DNA from: an uncultured Eubacteriales bacterium
GTDB taxonomy: Bacteria > Bacillota > Clostridia > Oscillospirales > Ruminococcaceae
Length of the DNA: 64,000 bases
NCBI GenBank assembly: GCA_900314975.1
Contig: OMXI01000001.1
Coordinates: 124,001-188,000 of the forward strand
Direction of reading: 5' to 3'
Shown: positions 8,724-18,575 of the stretch, in pieces
Layout of the letters: every line of letters begins with the position of its first letter
Position numbering within the stretch: position 1 is the first letter of the stretch
Notes under the pieces: generated by a model
What the model was told of the DNA's origin: nothing
Seen by the model: the letters and a program-made list of their open reading frames with translations, nothing else
The model's database searches: none
Position numbers and translations under genes: made by a program

Positions 8724-9996
8724 CACCGCTCACCTCCTGCTGTGACTGCATAACATAGAAGGTATCGTACCTGAATGTTTTTGCGCACTCAATCACCTGC
8801 GCTCTGGTGACATTTCTGAATATATCGCACACCTGCTCGGGCGTATACGCTGTGCCGCGCGTGCTTTGTGCGAGGTAATACTCTACCATTCGGTAAATGG
8901 AATCGTTGTTGGACTTAAAGCCTGTGCAAAGGTATGTCACTGCGTTTTCAAGCTCCTCGTCGGTAAAGTCGCCGTTTTTTACAGCTTCAAGCTGGTCAAG
9001 GATAGCTTTCTCGGCGATGCCGATATTCTCTCTTGCAATACCGCTTGAAACTATCATTGTACCTTTGAGATCGGCATAGACAGCCGAGCAGTAATAGCAA
9101 AGCGACATCTTCTCGCGCACGTTGGCAAACAGCTTTGAAAACGGAGTTCCGCCGTACAGCGCCGCAAACACCTTTGCAACATAGATGTCCCTGCAGTCAG
9201 ACTTGAAAGCCATTATCATCTTGCTCTGGTTGATATCCTGTGTTTCGCTGACGCGCTCGGTGAGCTGCTTTATGGGTGAGGGCTTCTGGTAGCTTACTTT
9301 AACGACGTTTTCGCGCTTGAGCTTGCCCATTGCCTCGATTATCACGGGCTTGACCGCCTCAAAGTCCTTTCCGCACATGGTTATGTCAATCTGCGCGCTG
9401 CGTTTGAGCTGCTCGTATCTTTCAAAAAGCTGCTGCGGTGTGACTGCTCTTGCGTTTTCGATAGTGCCAAGCACGTTTACGCAGGCAGGCTCATCCTTAT
9501 AGATGACCTCTCTTGCGCGGCGCATTGAATAGCCAAACTTGTCGTTTATCTCGGCTCTGATAGTATCCTCAAGCTCTTTTTTGCGCATGGACACATACTT
9601 CTCGCTGAACGCTCCGTTTTCAAGCTGCGGGTCAAAGAGGCAGTCAAGCATAGTCTGCACCGCTTTGACGGAGATGACCTCCTTGTTCATTGTGAACTCG
9701 TCGCCGATATACTCGATGCTCAGACCGTTTTCCTGGATATCCCCCACACGCCTTGAACGCGCCGAAAGCACAGCGCCGTATAGATACGCAAGGTTCTTTG
9801 TCATCTGTGTCATTGACGGACACTTGCGGTTTGACGATGCAAGGATATCTGTGACAAGGTTGTTCAGCGGTGCTGTCTTTTCGTCGACAGGCACGGCGAA
9901 GGTCACAGTGATATAGTTTGATTTGAATTTCGGGTCGGTTATCTCGGTAAGGGTTATCCCGTCACCGATAACTGATTTGTTGTATGCGATTGGCAT
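8716..9996 (-). CDS. M16 family peptidase-like protein lacking the zinc motif (YmfF-like)
   Basis: This 426-residue protein has the M16 fold pattern (NNLVTDILASSNRKCPSMTQ, then GGTPFSKLFANVREKMSLCYYC near the C-terminal half), but no HxxEH is visible at the N-terminal site. It is therefore likely the non-catalytic subunit of a heterodimer with the product of the next gene, with which it overlaps. The start has GGAGG before ATG. Bacillus has a similar ymfF-ymfH pair. Confidence 0.85.
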   Translation of the reverse strand: MPIAYNKSVIGDGITLTEITDPKFKSNYITVTFAVPVDEKTAPLNNLVTDILASSNRKCPSMTQMTKNLAYLYGAVLSARSRRVGDIQENGLSIEYIGDEFTMNKEVISVKAVQTMLDCLFDPQLENGAFSEKYVSMRKKELEDTIRAEINDKFGYSMRRAREVIYKDEPACVNVLGTIENARAVTPQQLFERYEQLKRSAQIDITMCGKDFEAVKPVIIEAMGKLKRENVVKVSYQKPSPIKQLTERVSETQDINQSKMIMAFKSDCRDIYVAKVFAALYGGTPFSKLFANVREKMSLCYYCSAVYADLKGTMIVSSGIARENIGIAEKAILDQLEAVKNGDFTDEELENAVTYLCTGFKSNNDSIYRMVEYYLAQSTRGTAYTPEQVCDIFRNVTRAQVIECAKTFRYDTFYVMQSQQEVSGDE

Positions 9997-10034
9997 ATCA
10001 TTCCTCCTGACAAGCAGCAGTATTTTGCCGCAGG

Positions 10035-13000
10035 TTAATTTTTCTTTTCCATAAAAGCTGTATTGTCCTCGCCCGCTATCTTTGCAAAGCCTTTCAGCGT
10101 TTGCGCATCAAGCGTTATGAAGGGCGTTTCTTTTATCATCGTTTTTCTTTTCAGATCCGCAAAGTAGATTATAAGGCGGCTCTGGCTCTGCTCGCTTTGC
10201 ACCTGCTTTGCATAGTCTTTTATGCTTTGTAAAAGGTCAGTATCGCGTGAATCGGCTCTTATGCACAGATCGCGCGACAGGCAGCTCTGGACAAAGCTGT
10301 CTGCGTTTATTATATGCTCGGCGATTATCTTGGGCTTTTCGTCCTCGCGCCCCGAAACCTTGCCTGTGACGTACACAAGCTGCCCTTGTGAGAGCAGGTG
10401 CGATGCTGCGCGGTAGGTTTCGGGAAAGACGACAAGCTCTATCGACGAGGAAGCGTCCTCGATTTCGGCAAAGCACATCATATCGCCCTTTTTGGTTTTA
10501 AGCTCCTTGCGGGAGACTACCATGCCCACGGCTTTGACTGCCCTGCCCTCGTCTGCGCCGTCTGTGCGCTCGTGCTCGGCTGCTATCTGCGCACAGGTAA
10601 GGCACTTATCAGCTTTTGCAAAGGGCATTATATCATCTGCGGGATGACCCGAGATATACATACCCAGCGCCTCGTGTTCAAGCGCAAGCAGCTGCTTTGC
10701 GGGGTACTCTTCTTTCTTTGGGATAGGCTTTTCAAGACTTGCGCCGCTGTCATCGCTGCCAAGCCCGAAAAAGTCCAGCTGACCCTCAAGGTTGCTTTCA
10801 CGGCTTTGTGCGGCACTTGTCATAATGTCGGCACAGGCATCGAGCATTTCGCGGCGGTTGTTCGGAAAGCAGTCAAACGCGCCGCTTTTTATCAGCGCCT
10901 CGACCGTGCGGGTGCTTATATCACGCCCGCTGACACGTGTGCAAAAGTCCCAAAGGGATTTGAACTCGCCGTTTGCATTACGCTCGGCAATGATAGACGC
11001 AATTGCAGATTCGCCAAGGCTCTTAACGGCAAGCAGTGCAAACCTTATGCCGCCGGGCTGTGCGATAAAGCCTTTCTCGCTTTTGTTTATATCTATAGGA
11101 AGCACTCTGACACCGTTTGCTGTGACACCTGAAATGTAGCCGAAAAGCTTGTCCGTGGAGTCAAGCAGAGCGTTTGTCATAAGCGCCGCCATATATTCTT
11201 TGTAGTAGTGGCATTTAAGATACGCCGTCTGATAGGAAATTGTCGCGTAAGCAGCGGCGTGGGATTTATTGAAGGCGTAGCTTGCAAAGGACGACATCTC
11301 GTCAAATATCTCGTTGGCGATATTCTCGGGAACTCCGTTTGCGACTGCACCGACGCACTGTCCCTGCTCGCCGTAGACAAAAGCCTTGCGCTCTGCTTCA
11401 AGCACGCTGGCTTTTTTCTTTGCCATAGCTCTGCGCACGATATCCGCTCTGCCGTACGAATAGCCTGCAAGCTTGCGGAATATCTGCATAACCTGCTCCT
11501 GATAGACTATACAGCCGTAGGTGACTTCAAGTATATCTTTCAAAAGCGGGTGCTTGTAGGTGACAAGCTTTGGGTTGTGGCGGTTGCGGATATATGTCGG
11601 TATGGAATCCATAGGACCGGGACGGTAAAGAGAGATGACTGCTATCAGGTCCTCTATGCCAGTAGGCTTAAGCTTGGTTATGGTGGCTGTCATTCCCGCG
11701 CTTTCAAACTGGAAAACGCCGTCTGTTTTGCCCTGCGAGAGCATTTCGTATACCGCCTTGTCGTCAAGAGGGATTTTGTTTATATCAAAATCGGGGTGGT
11801 CTTTTTTTACCTGCTGTGCGGTGTGGTTGATTATGGTCAGGTTGCGCAGCCCGAGAAAGTCTATTTTGAGCAAGCCGAGCCGTTCGAGGATAGTCATGGT
11901 ATACTGCGTTGATACCTGTCCGTCACGCGCATAGACGGGAACGTAATAGTCCACGGGCTCTTTGGTTATAACAACGCCCGCCGCGTGCGTGGAGACGTTT
12001 CGCGGCATACCCTCGACCTTCATTGCGGTGTCGATAAGCTCTTTTATCTTTGGGTCGGCGTTATACATTTTTGCGACCTCGGGAACCTGCTTTACAGACT
12101 CTGCAAGCGGCAGACCTCTCGGCACAGCCTTAGATACCATATCGCCCGTCTGGTACGGCAGACCCATTACCCTTGCGACATCGCGCACCGCCTGTTTTGC
12201 GGCAAGCGTACCGAAGGTAGCTATCTGTGCGACGTGGTCGGCGCCGTATTTGTTTATTACATAGTCGATAACGCGCTGACGTCCTTCCATACAAAAGTCA
12301 ACGTCAAAATCGGGCATTGAAACTCTCTCGGGGTTGAGAAATCTTTCAAAGAGAAGATTGTATTTAAGCGGGTCGATACCCGTTATGCCGATACAGTAGG
12401 CACAAAGGCTGCCTGCGCCCGAGCCTCTGCCGCAGCCGACGGGTATGCCGTGCGTTTTGGCGTAATTTATAAAATCCCAGACTATCAGGTAATAGTCGGT
12501 ATAGCCCATTTTTGTGATTATGTCAAGCTCGTAGTCAAGGCGATTGACTGCCTCGTCCGTGGGCTGTGCGTAGCGCTTGTACAAGCCTTTTTTGCACATA
12601 TCGCGCAGAAACTTTTCATTGTCGTCCACGCCGTTGATATGAAAATACGGCAGCTTGGTTTTGCCGAACTCAAACTCGACATTACACATATCGGCTATCT
12701 TAACGGTGTTCTCGATCGCCTCGGGGTAATTGGCAAAAAGCTGCGACATCTCGCTGCCGCTTTTGACATAAAACTCCTCGGTGGGAAACTCCAGCTTGTT
12801 TGGGTCGTCAAGCGTTGTGGCAGTTGATATGCACACAAGCACACGCTGCGCCTTTGCGTCCTCTTTGCGAAGATAATGCGCATCATTGGTAGCCACAAGC
12901 GGTATGCCCGTTTCACGCGAGAGCCGCGCAAGCATCGGGATTATCCTCTTTTGGTCGTCAATGCCGTGGTCTTGCAATTCAAGGTAATAATTGCCCTGAC

Positions 13001-13499
13001 CGAATATCTCGTTATAGCGCAGGGCGGTCTGTTTTGCGCCCTCAAAGTCGCCGTTTGTAAGCTTGCGGGGTATCTCGCCCGCAAGGCACGCGGAAAGACA
13101 GACAAGTCCCCCGCTGTATTTTCGCAAAAGCTCCTCGTCTACGCGCGGTTTATTGTAAAACCCCTCGATGTACGAAAGCGAAACAAGCTTTATAAGGTTG
13201 CGGTAGCCCTGCTCGTTTTTGCAAAGCAGGACAAGGTGGTAGGGCGAGGAATCTATTTTGCCAGCCTTGTCAAACCGCGTACGCGGCGCAACGTAGGTCT
13301 CGCAGCCGATTATCGCCTTTATCCCCTGCGCTTTGCAGGCGTTATAGAACTCGACTGCGGCGAACATATTTCCGTGGTCGGTAACGGCGCAGGCGGTCTG
13401 TCCAAGTTCTTTGACGCGCGCGGCAAGCTCTGTGAGACGGCAGGCACCGTCAAGCAGAGAATACTCGCTGTGCAGATGAAGATGTACAAAATCGGTCAA
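10035..13499 (-). CDS. dnaE: DNA polymerase III alpha subunit, DnaE type
   Basis: Replicative C-family polymerase of 1154 residues, a usual DnaE length. The N-terminal PHP domain begins HLHSEYSLLDG. The catalytic palm carries PDFDVDFC near residues 393-400. The finger region (YGCIVYQEQVMQI), helix-hairpin-helix and C-terminal OB fold follow. The start is TTG at 13499, overlapping the whiA stop (TTGA). There is no 3'-5' exonuclease insertion, so this is DnaE rather than PolC. Gram-positive cells normally have PolC elsewhere; that gene is not in this window. Confidence 0.97.
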   Translation of the reverse strand: MTDFVHLHLHSEYSLLDGACRLTELAARVKELGQTACAVTDHGNMFAAVEFYNACKAQGIKAIIGCETYVAPRTRFDKAGKIDSSPYHLVLLCKNEQGYRNLIKLVSLSYIEGFYNKPRVDEELLRKYSGGLVCLSACLAGEIPRKLTNGDFEGAKQTALRYNEIFGQGNYYLELQDHGIDDQKRIIPMLARLSRETGIPLVATNDAHYLRKEDAKAQRVLVCISTATTLDDPNKLEFPTEEFYVKSGSEMSQLFANYPEAIENTVKIADMCNVEFEFGKTKLPYFHINGVDDNEKFLRDMCKKGLYKRYAQPTDEAVNRLDYELDIITKMGYTDYYLIVWDFINYAKTHGIPVGCGRGSGAGSLCAYCIGITGIDPLKYNLLFERFLNPERVSMPDFDVDFCMEGRQRVIDYVINKYGADHVAQIATFGTLAAKQAVRDVARVMGLPYQTGDMVSKAVPRGLPLAESVKQVPEVAKMYNADPKIKELIDTAMKVEGMPRNVSTHAAGVVITKEPVDYYVPVYARDGQVSTQYTMTILERLGLLKIDFLGLRNLTIINHTAQQVKKDHPDFDINKIPLDDKAVYEMLSQGKTDGVFQFESAGMTATITKLKPTGIEDLIAVISLYRPGPMDSIPTYIRNRHNPKLVTYKHPLLKDILEVTYGCIVYQEQVMQIFRKLAGYSYGRADIVRRAMAKKKASVLEAERKAFVYGEQGQCVGAVANGVPENIANEIFDEMSSFASYAFNKSHAAAYATISYQTAYLKCHYYKEYMAALMTNALLDSTDKLFGYISGVTANGVRVLPIDINKSEKGFIAQPGGIRFALLAVKSLGESAIASIIAERNANGEFKSLWDFCTRVSGRDISTRTVEALIKSGAFDCFPNNRREMLDACADIMTSAAQSRESNLEGQLDFFGLGSDDSGASLEKPIPKKEEYPAKQLLALEHEALGMYISGHPADDIMPFAKADKCLTCAQIAAEHERTDGADEGRAVKAVGMVVSRKELKTKKGDMMCFAEIEDASSSIELVVFPETYRAASHLLSQGQLVYVTGKVSGREDEKPKIIAEHIINADSFVQSCLSRDLCIRADSRDTDLLQSIKDYAKQVQSEQSQSRLIIYFADLKRKTMIKETPFITLDAQTLKGFAKIAGEDNTAFMEKKN

Positions 13500-14428
13500 T
13501 TCTTTTTCGCCTTTTCCTTTCGTATACTTTCGGCTATCTCGGCAATTTTCTGCATTCTGTGGTTCGCGCCCGAGCGTGATATGGGCGGTTCAAGCGCCGC
13601 ACCAAGCTCGTTGAGCGAGAAATCGGTATTTTCAAGCCGCAGCAGTGCGATGCTTTGCAGGTTTTCGGGCAGGCTGCCGATGCCCATTGTCGAATCTATA
13701 AGCTCTATATCGGCAATCTGCTTTTCCGCGGCGCAGAGAGTTTTATCAATATTTGCGTTGTCACAGTTCATAGAGCGGTTTATCTTGTTCTTGACGTCCT
13801 TGAGCATTTTGACGTTCATTATTTCAAGCGAGGACATCTGCGCACCCATCATTGTGAGTATGTCGATGATGTTCTCGGAGTCCTTGACGTAAACTATCTG
13901 GTAGTGCTTTCGCTCGACGTGCTTGGGGATTATGCCATAGCTGTCGATAAGCAGCAAGCCAAGTGAGTTGCAAAGCTCAAGCGTGGGCATAACGAACTCC
14001 ATATGATACTTTTTTTCGGGGTTGTTCACGCTGCCGCAGGCAAGAAAGATACCGCCCACGACATACGGGTAATACTTTGCTTTGGGCAGGTCGTCCTTGG
14101 TCATTCCGCGGCTTTCGTCAAGCTGAAAATAGTCAAGGATATAAAGCCTGTCCTGCGCGCTTGTGATTTTGAGGTCGTAAAGCACCGCAGAGCCTTTGCG
14201 CTGTATCTGCGTGACCTGCACGGCGCTGCTGCTTTCAAGTATGCGGTTTACGTTGAGCACGAAAAAGTCGCGCAGAAGGTCATTCTCGGTAAGCACGGTG
14301 ATATCGTCGGCACAAAGCGAATTGGCGCACAAAAGCACGCCCATAAGACAGGCATCAGCCTTGTCCCGTGAGTTTATGCGCTCGATTATTTCCTGTTTTG
14401 CTCTGTATGAAAACGATTGCTCCTGCAT
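13496..14428 (-). CDS. whiA: DNA-binding protein WhiA
   Basis: WhiA joins a LAGLIDADG-like homing-endonuclease fold (N-terminal two thirds, without nuclease function) to a C-terminal helix-turn-helix. In Gram-positives it is linked to cell division and chromosome segregation. The 310-residue length fits. Visible stretches include YYPYVVGGIFLACGSVNNPEKKYHMEF-type core sequence and a C-terminal LNELGAALEPPISRSGANHR-like HTH. It lies directly after rapZ, the standard gene order, and overlaps dnaE by 4 nt. Confidence 0.96.
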   Translation of the reverse strand: MQEQSFSYRAKQEIIERINSRDKADACLMGVLLCANSLCADDITVLTENDLLRDFFVLNVNRILESSSAVQVTQIQRKGSAVLYDLKITSAQDRLYILDYFQLDESRGMTKDDLPKAKYYPYVVGGIFLACGSVNNPEKKYHMEFVMPTLELCNSLGLLLIDSYGIIPKHVERKHYQIVYVKDSENIIDILTMMGAQMSSLEIMNVKMLKDVKNKINRSMNCDNANIDKTLCAAEKQIADIELIDSTMGIGSLPENLQSIALLRLENTDFSLNELGAALEPPISRSGANHRMQKIAEIAESIRKEKAKKN

Positions 14429-14443
14429 TTATGACTGTCCCTT

Positions 14444-15301
14444 TTAGTGTTTTTCGATATCTCTGTGCTGTATCCTTACTGTGTGGTTCTTTTCGCGAAG
14501 GTGCTGCGCAAGCGCCTCGGCAAATGCTACGCTGCGGTGCTTTCCGCCCGTGCAGCCGAACGCTATGACCAGCTGCGACTTGCCCTCTTTTTCGTAAAGC
14601 GGGATAAGAAAATCAACAAGGTTGCACAGCTTATCGAGCAGCCTTTTTGACTGGTCGAATTTCATTACATATGTGTACACCTCGGGGTTGAGTCCCGTGA
14701 GGTTTTTAAGCTCAGGAATATAAAACGGATTTGGCAGACACCTTACGTCAAACACGAGGTCACCCTCGGGCATATAGCCGAACTTGAAGCCAAATGAACG
14801 GACATCTATGCGCATAAAATCGGTCGCCTCGGAGAACACCTCGCGCATTCTCTCGCGAAACTCGCCTGCTGATGAATTGGTGGTGTCAAAATAGTAATCC
14901 GCCATAGCTTTTATCGGCACGAGAGTCTCGCGCTCTGTTTCTATCGCTTTTCTGATATTGCCAAATGACACCTCGTCAAGAGGGTGCTTACGGCGCGTTT
15001 CCTTATAGCGCCTGATGATAGCATCATCCGAGCAGTCGAGAAAGACTATCTTCAGCCCGATGTCCTCCTCTTTGAGCAGCGTCAGCGCGTCCTTCATCTT
15101 TGAGAAAAGCTCGCCGCTGCGTATATCTATAACGAATGCAACTTTTTCTATTTTACCGTCGGACTGTTTGCAGATATCCACAAACTTGCCGATAAGCTCG
15201 GGAGGCATATTATCTATGCAGTAATAGCCCATATCCTCAAGCACTTCAATACAGCTTGACTTGCCAGAGCCCGACATACCCGTAACTATAACGAACTGCA
15301 T
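14444..15301 (-). CDS. rapZ: RNase adapter/nucleotide-binding protein RapZ (YvcJ family)
   Basis: The 285-residue protein carries a P-loop GMSGSGKS at residues 8-15 and the family's C-terminal motif GCTGGKHRSV. In enterobacteria RapZ senses glucosamine-6-phosphate and guides RNase E to a small RNA; in Bacillus YvcJ affects competence. The role here is not clear. GGAGG precedes the ATG. It sits between murB and whiA with short gaps (3 and 15 nt), as in many Firmicutes. Confidence 0.96.
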   Translation of the reverse strand: MQFVIVTGMSGSGKSSCIEVLEDMGYYCIDNMPPELIGKFVDICKQSDGKIEKVAFVIDIRSGELFSKMKDALTLLKEEDIGLKIVFLDCSDDAIIRRYKETRRKHPLDEVSFGNIRKAIETERETLVPIKAMADYYFDTTNSSAGEFRERMREVFSEATDFMRIDVRSFGFKFGYMPEGDLVFDVRCLPNPFYIPELKNLTGLNPEVYTYVMKFDQSKRLLDKLCNLVDFLIPLYEKEGKSQLVIAFGCTGGKHRSVAFAEALAQHLREKNHTVRIQHRDIEKH

Positions 15302-15304
15302 TTT

Positions 15305-16240
15305 TTAGACCTCCTGTTTGAAAGGGATTATCCTGACTTCACATTCAAGGAACTGCCCTGTTTTTTCCTGTACGATTTTTTGGACTTGTTCGATAAGCGA
15401 GACAACGTCCCGTGATGTTGCGCCGCCCTTGTTTATGACAAATCCGCAGTGCTTTTCGGACACCTGCGCGCCGCCTACGGTGAAGCCCCGCAGCCCGCTG
15501 TCCTGTATCAGCTTGCCCGCAAAGAAACCTTCGGGACGCTTAAAGGTCGAGCCTGCGCTTGCAAATTCAAGCGGCTGCTTATCTCTGCGCCTGCCCATAA
15601 GCTCGTTCATTTTGCTTTCTATCTGCGCTTTGTCGCCCTTTTGCAGCTCAAAGACCGCATCGCAGACGACTCCGCCCGTTTGCATAATGCTGCTGTGGCG
15701 GTATGAAAGGTCAAGCTGTGCGTTTGTCAGCTTTTCAAGCTCTCCGTGGCGGTTTACCGCTGTGCAGTACTTGACGACATCTTTCATCTCGCCGCCGTAC
15801 GCGCCCGCATTCATAAAGACCGCGCCGCCGACAGTACCGGGGATACCGTAGGCAAATTCAAGTCCTGTCAGCGAATTTTCAAGTGCAAAGCGGCAAAGCT
15901 TCACAAGGCTGCAGCCTGCCTGTGCGTAGATGCTTGTTTCGCCGAGCATTCTGACCTCGCCCATTTCGCCTGCGATATGCAGCACTACGCCGTCAAAGCC
16001 CTCGTCGGCAAAAAGCACATTGGAGCCTTTGCCAAGCACGAATATGCGCACACCGTCTGCACGCGCTGCATCAAGCAGCTTTCGCAGGCTCTGCGCGGAA
16101 TTGACCTCGATAAGTGCGATACAGCTGCCGCCTATCTTAAAGGTAGTATGTGCGCAAAGCGGTTCATTCATAAGTATTTCGCAGCCGCACGCGCGGGCGG
16201 TCTCAAAAAGTCTTTGTGTATTCATAGGGGAACTGTCCAA
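15305..16240 (-). CDS. murB: UDP-N-acetylenolpyruvoylglucosamine reductase
   Basis: MurB reduces UDP-GlcNAc-enolpyruvate to UDP-MurNAc with NADPH and FAD, in peptidoglycan precursor synthesis. FAD-binding stretches VLGKGSNVLFAD and GIPGTVGGAVFMNAGAYG are clear. The catalytic Ser region AGSTFKRPEG and the final ECEVRII Glu are present. The start is uncertain: TTG at 16240 has GGAG 11 nt upstream, whereas ATG at 16225 has no good site. The gene lies 19 nt after the PHP gene and 3 nt before rapZ. Confidence 0.96.
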   Translation of the reverse strand: MDSSPMNTQRLFETARACGCEILMNEPLCAHTTFKIGGSCIALIEVNSAQSLRKLLDAARADGVRIFVLGKGSNVLFADEGFDGVVLHIAGEMGEVRMLGETSIYAQAGCSLVKLCRFALENSLTGLEFAYGIPGTVGGAVFMNAGAYGGEMKDVVKYCTAVNRHGELEKLTNAQLDLSYRHSSIMQTGGVVCDAVFELQKGDKAQIESKMNELMGRRRDKQPLEFASAGSTFKRPEGFFAGKLIQDSGLRGFTVGGAQVSEKHCGFVINKGGATSRDVVSLIEQVQKIVQEKTGQFLECEVRIIPFKQEV

Positions 16241-16259
16241 AAATATGGACTCTCCTTTC

Positions 16260-16985
16260 TCAAAGGAATTCTATCTTGGGGTGCTTGCGGTGGACAAACT
16301 CTGCAAGCTTGTCAAGGTCGGCATTTATCACGAGATGCTCCGGGAAATCCACTTCCTGCGCGATTTTCTGTGCGGTGTCCACCACGCCGATAAGGTCGCA
16401 GTAGTGTGCATCGGAGTCGAAAACGACAGGCACTTCGTACTTTTTGCAAAGGCGCAGCACCTCGTAGGAGTTCTCAAACGAGCCGCTTTTGTAAAGTATC
16501 GAGCTTTCGTTTATCTCGACAAGCTTGCCGTACTCCTTAAACGCCTTTACGCACCTTTCAAAATCTATCGGGAACATATCTGTTGTGCAGTGCCCGATAA
16601 CGTCAACGATAGGGTCCTGCGCTGCCTTTATGTAGGCTCTCGTATGGTTTTCCGCCGTTGTGGGCTGGTAGACCTGCCTGTGCATCGACGCGACTACCCA
16701 TTCAAGCTTTTCAAGAGTCTTTCGGGGCATATCAAAGCGCCCTTCATTATCTATTATATTGGTCTCAACGCCTTTCAGCACTGTTACGCCGCATATCTTT
16801 CTCGGCAGGATACGCAGGTTATCAAAGTGCCAGATGTGCGGTGAATCGGGCATTTCGCCCCAATGGTCCGTCATCGCAACGACCTTTATTCCTCGCTGTG
16901 CGGCGCTGCGGCAGTTCTCGGTAATGGTCGAATATGCGTGAGTTGATGCAAGTGTGTGCGTGTGCATATCACCAATTATTTTCAT
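16260..16985 (-). CDS. PHP-domain phosphatase (YcdX/HisPPase-like)
   Basis: The 241-residue protein starts with the PHP metal motif DMHTHTLAS; a second motif follows in VVAMTDHWGEMPD, and later HRQVYQP, ESS and DSDAH stretches complete a trinuclear metal site. Such proteins act as phosphoesterases, but the substrate is unknown. ATG at 16985 is preferred over GTG at 16994. The gene lies between hprK and murB, a frequent neighbour in Clostridia. Confidence 0.88.
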   Translation of the reverse strand: MKIIGDMHTHTLASTHAYSTITENCRSAAQRGIKVVAMTDHWGEMPDSPHIWHFDNLRILPRKICGVTVLKGVETNIIDNEGRFDMPRKTLEKLEWVVASMHRQVYQPTTAENHTRAYIKAAQDPIVDVIGHCTTDMFPIDFERCVKAFKEYGKLVEINESSILYKSGSFENSYEVLRLCKKYEVPVVFDSDAHYCDLIGVVDTAQKIAQEVDFPEHLVINADLDKLAEFVHRKHPKIEFL

Positions 16986-17015
16986 TTCATTCACCCTTAC
17001 TATCTGAAAATCTAA

Positions 17016-17089
17016 ATCTCTTATCTCTTACTTCTTACTTCCTACCTCTTACTTCTTATCTCTTACTTCTTATCTCTTACTTCTTACCT
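17016..17089. repeat. low-complexity tandem repeat between hprK and the PHP gene
   Basis: The gap between the hprK stop and the PHP start is filled by a polypyrimidine (plus-strand) array of TCTTAC(T) words, including two adjacent perfect 14-mers ATCTCTTACTTCTT. On the transcript it is purine-rich and unstructured. Copy number probably varies between strains. Confidence 0.75.
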
Positions 17090-18049
17090 CTAAAAGTTAT
17101 CCCAGCTCTTGACCTTGTCCTTCTTATCCATTTGCAGACCAAGGTTTTCAAGCAGCTCGGCAGCGGCATTGTAACCCATCTTCTTCTGACGGTTGTTCAT
17201 AGCTGCGACCTCAAGGATAACTGCGAGGTTACGACCGGGCTTGATAGGTATGGTAAGGCTTGGTACCTTAACGCCGAGGATAGCTGTATACTCGTTGTCA
17301 ACGCCCATTCTGTCGTATATCTTGGTGCTGTCCCACGGCTCAAGCTCAACGATAAGGTCTATCTTCTCGCTGACCTTGATGGCACCCATACCGAACAGTC
17401 TTCTGGTATTGATGATACCGATACCGCGAAGCTCAAGGAAGTGGCGGATATTATCGGGTGACGAGCCGACAAGCGTTTTGTTTGATGTCTTTCTTATCTC
17501 AACTGCGTCGTCTGCGACAAGACGGTGACCGCGCTTTACAAGCTCGACAGCAGTTTCGCTCTTACCTACGCCGCTTTCGCCGACGATAAGCAGACCTTCG
17601 CCGTAGACCTCGATAAGCACGCCGTGGCGCGTGATACGCGGTGCAAGCTCAACGCTCAAGTACCCTATAAGCGAGGCGATAAACGCTGTTGTGCTGTCGG
17701 GAGTTCTTGCGATAGGCACCTCGTATTTCTTTGCTATTTCAAGCATTTCGGGATAAAGCTCGTGACCTCTTGCGACGATGAAAAGAGGTATCTTGGTCGC
17801 AAAAAGCGCATCGATACGCTGGTATCTTGTGTTCTCGTCAAGAGATGCAAGGTAGGCAAACTCCATATTTCCGCAAATCTGCACGCGCTCCGCGTTGAAA
17901 TACTCGTAAAAGCCCATAAGCTGCAAGCCCGGACGGTTGCAGTCGTTTTCGGTAACGGTTATTTCGTCAAGGCTGTCGGGCGAATAGACCATTTCGCAGT
18001 TGAGCTGGTCAACAATATCCTTTACCTTTACGCTGAATATCTCTGCCAT
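17090..18049 (-). CDS. hprK: HPr kinase/phosphorylase
   Basis: HprK phosphorylates HPr of the sugar phosphotransferase system at a serine and reverses the reaction, controlling catabolite repression. The 319-residue length is normal. Walker A GESGVGKS is at residues 157-164, followed by the paired Asp of VADDAVEI (D180, D181). The N-terminal domain and the RHGVLIEVYGEG stretch before the P-loop are typical. GAAAGGA precedes the ATG. It is the first gene of the hprK-PHP-murB-rapZ-whiA-dnaE run. Confidence 0.97.
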   Translation of the reverse strand: MAEIFSVKVKDIVDQLNCEMVYSPDSLDEITVTENDCNRPGLQLMGFYEYFNAERVQICGNMEFAYLASLDENTRYQRIDALFATKIPLFIVARGHELYPEMLEIAKKYEVPIARTPDSTTAFIASLIGYLSVELAPRITRHGVLIEVYGEGLLIVGESGVGKSETAVELVKRGHRLVADDAVEIRKTSNKTLVGSSPDNIRHFLELRGIGIINTRRLFGMGAIKVSEKIDLIVELEPWDSTKIYDRMGVDNEYTAILGVKVPSLTIPIKPGRNLAVILEVAAMNNRQKKMGYNAAAELLENLGLQMDKKDKVKSWDNF

Positions 18050-18094
18050 AATTTTCGTTCCTTTCGTTTTTGGATTTATATAAAGTCGTTCATC

Positions 18095-18564
18095 TTACTC
18101 GTCATCATCAGGGTGCGGCTCGTTTTTCCAAAAGTCCTTTACTGTGAGCTGCACACATTCGATCATATCAAAAAGTCTTTCGCCGCAGCAGTATTCAAGC
18201 GGCTCACAATCGCCCAATGTCACGCCGAAGCCGAGAGCGTCGCTGCAAAAACCGTCGGAGTCTGTTTTAACATCGGGGTCTTGCTTTTGCACCCAGCGGA
18301 ACAAGCCCCACAGCGAATTGTTTTCGGTGAATTTCTCACCGTCCATTGAGAGCTTTTCCACATCAAAACACATTATGAAATTCACGCAGCCGTCCTGGTC
18401 ATAGTATATCTGAAAATCATCGTTGTAATCGTAGTCACTTCATATGGGTAGCCGTAGGGAGTATCGGTTACTGTCTGCAAATCGTCAAACAGGGCGCGCA
18501 CATCGTGCATATGCATACCCAGCTTTATATCGCCGACTCCCTCGCCTAATTTTATGTCAAACAT
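18095..18564 (-). pseudogene. small soluble protein gene disrupted by a one-base deletion
   Basis: A start with a good site (GGAGCAGCT before ATG at 18564) opens MFDIKLGEGVGDIKLGMHM and reads to PYGYPYE. At about 18435 the frame shifts. Restoring one G (GAAGTG[G]ACTAC) gives EVDYDYNDDFQIYYDQDG, which continues without a break into NFIMCFDVEKL and on to the acidic end EPHPDDDE. The restored product is about 155 residues, acidic and soluble, and resembles small immunity-type or SMI1-like proteins only in style. I do not recognise the family. It lies between the YnbB-like gene and hprK. A sequencing error is possible. Confidence 0.65.
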
Positions 18565-18575
18565 AGCTGCTCCTT

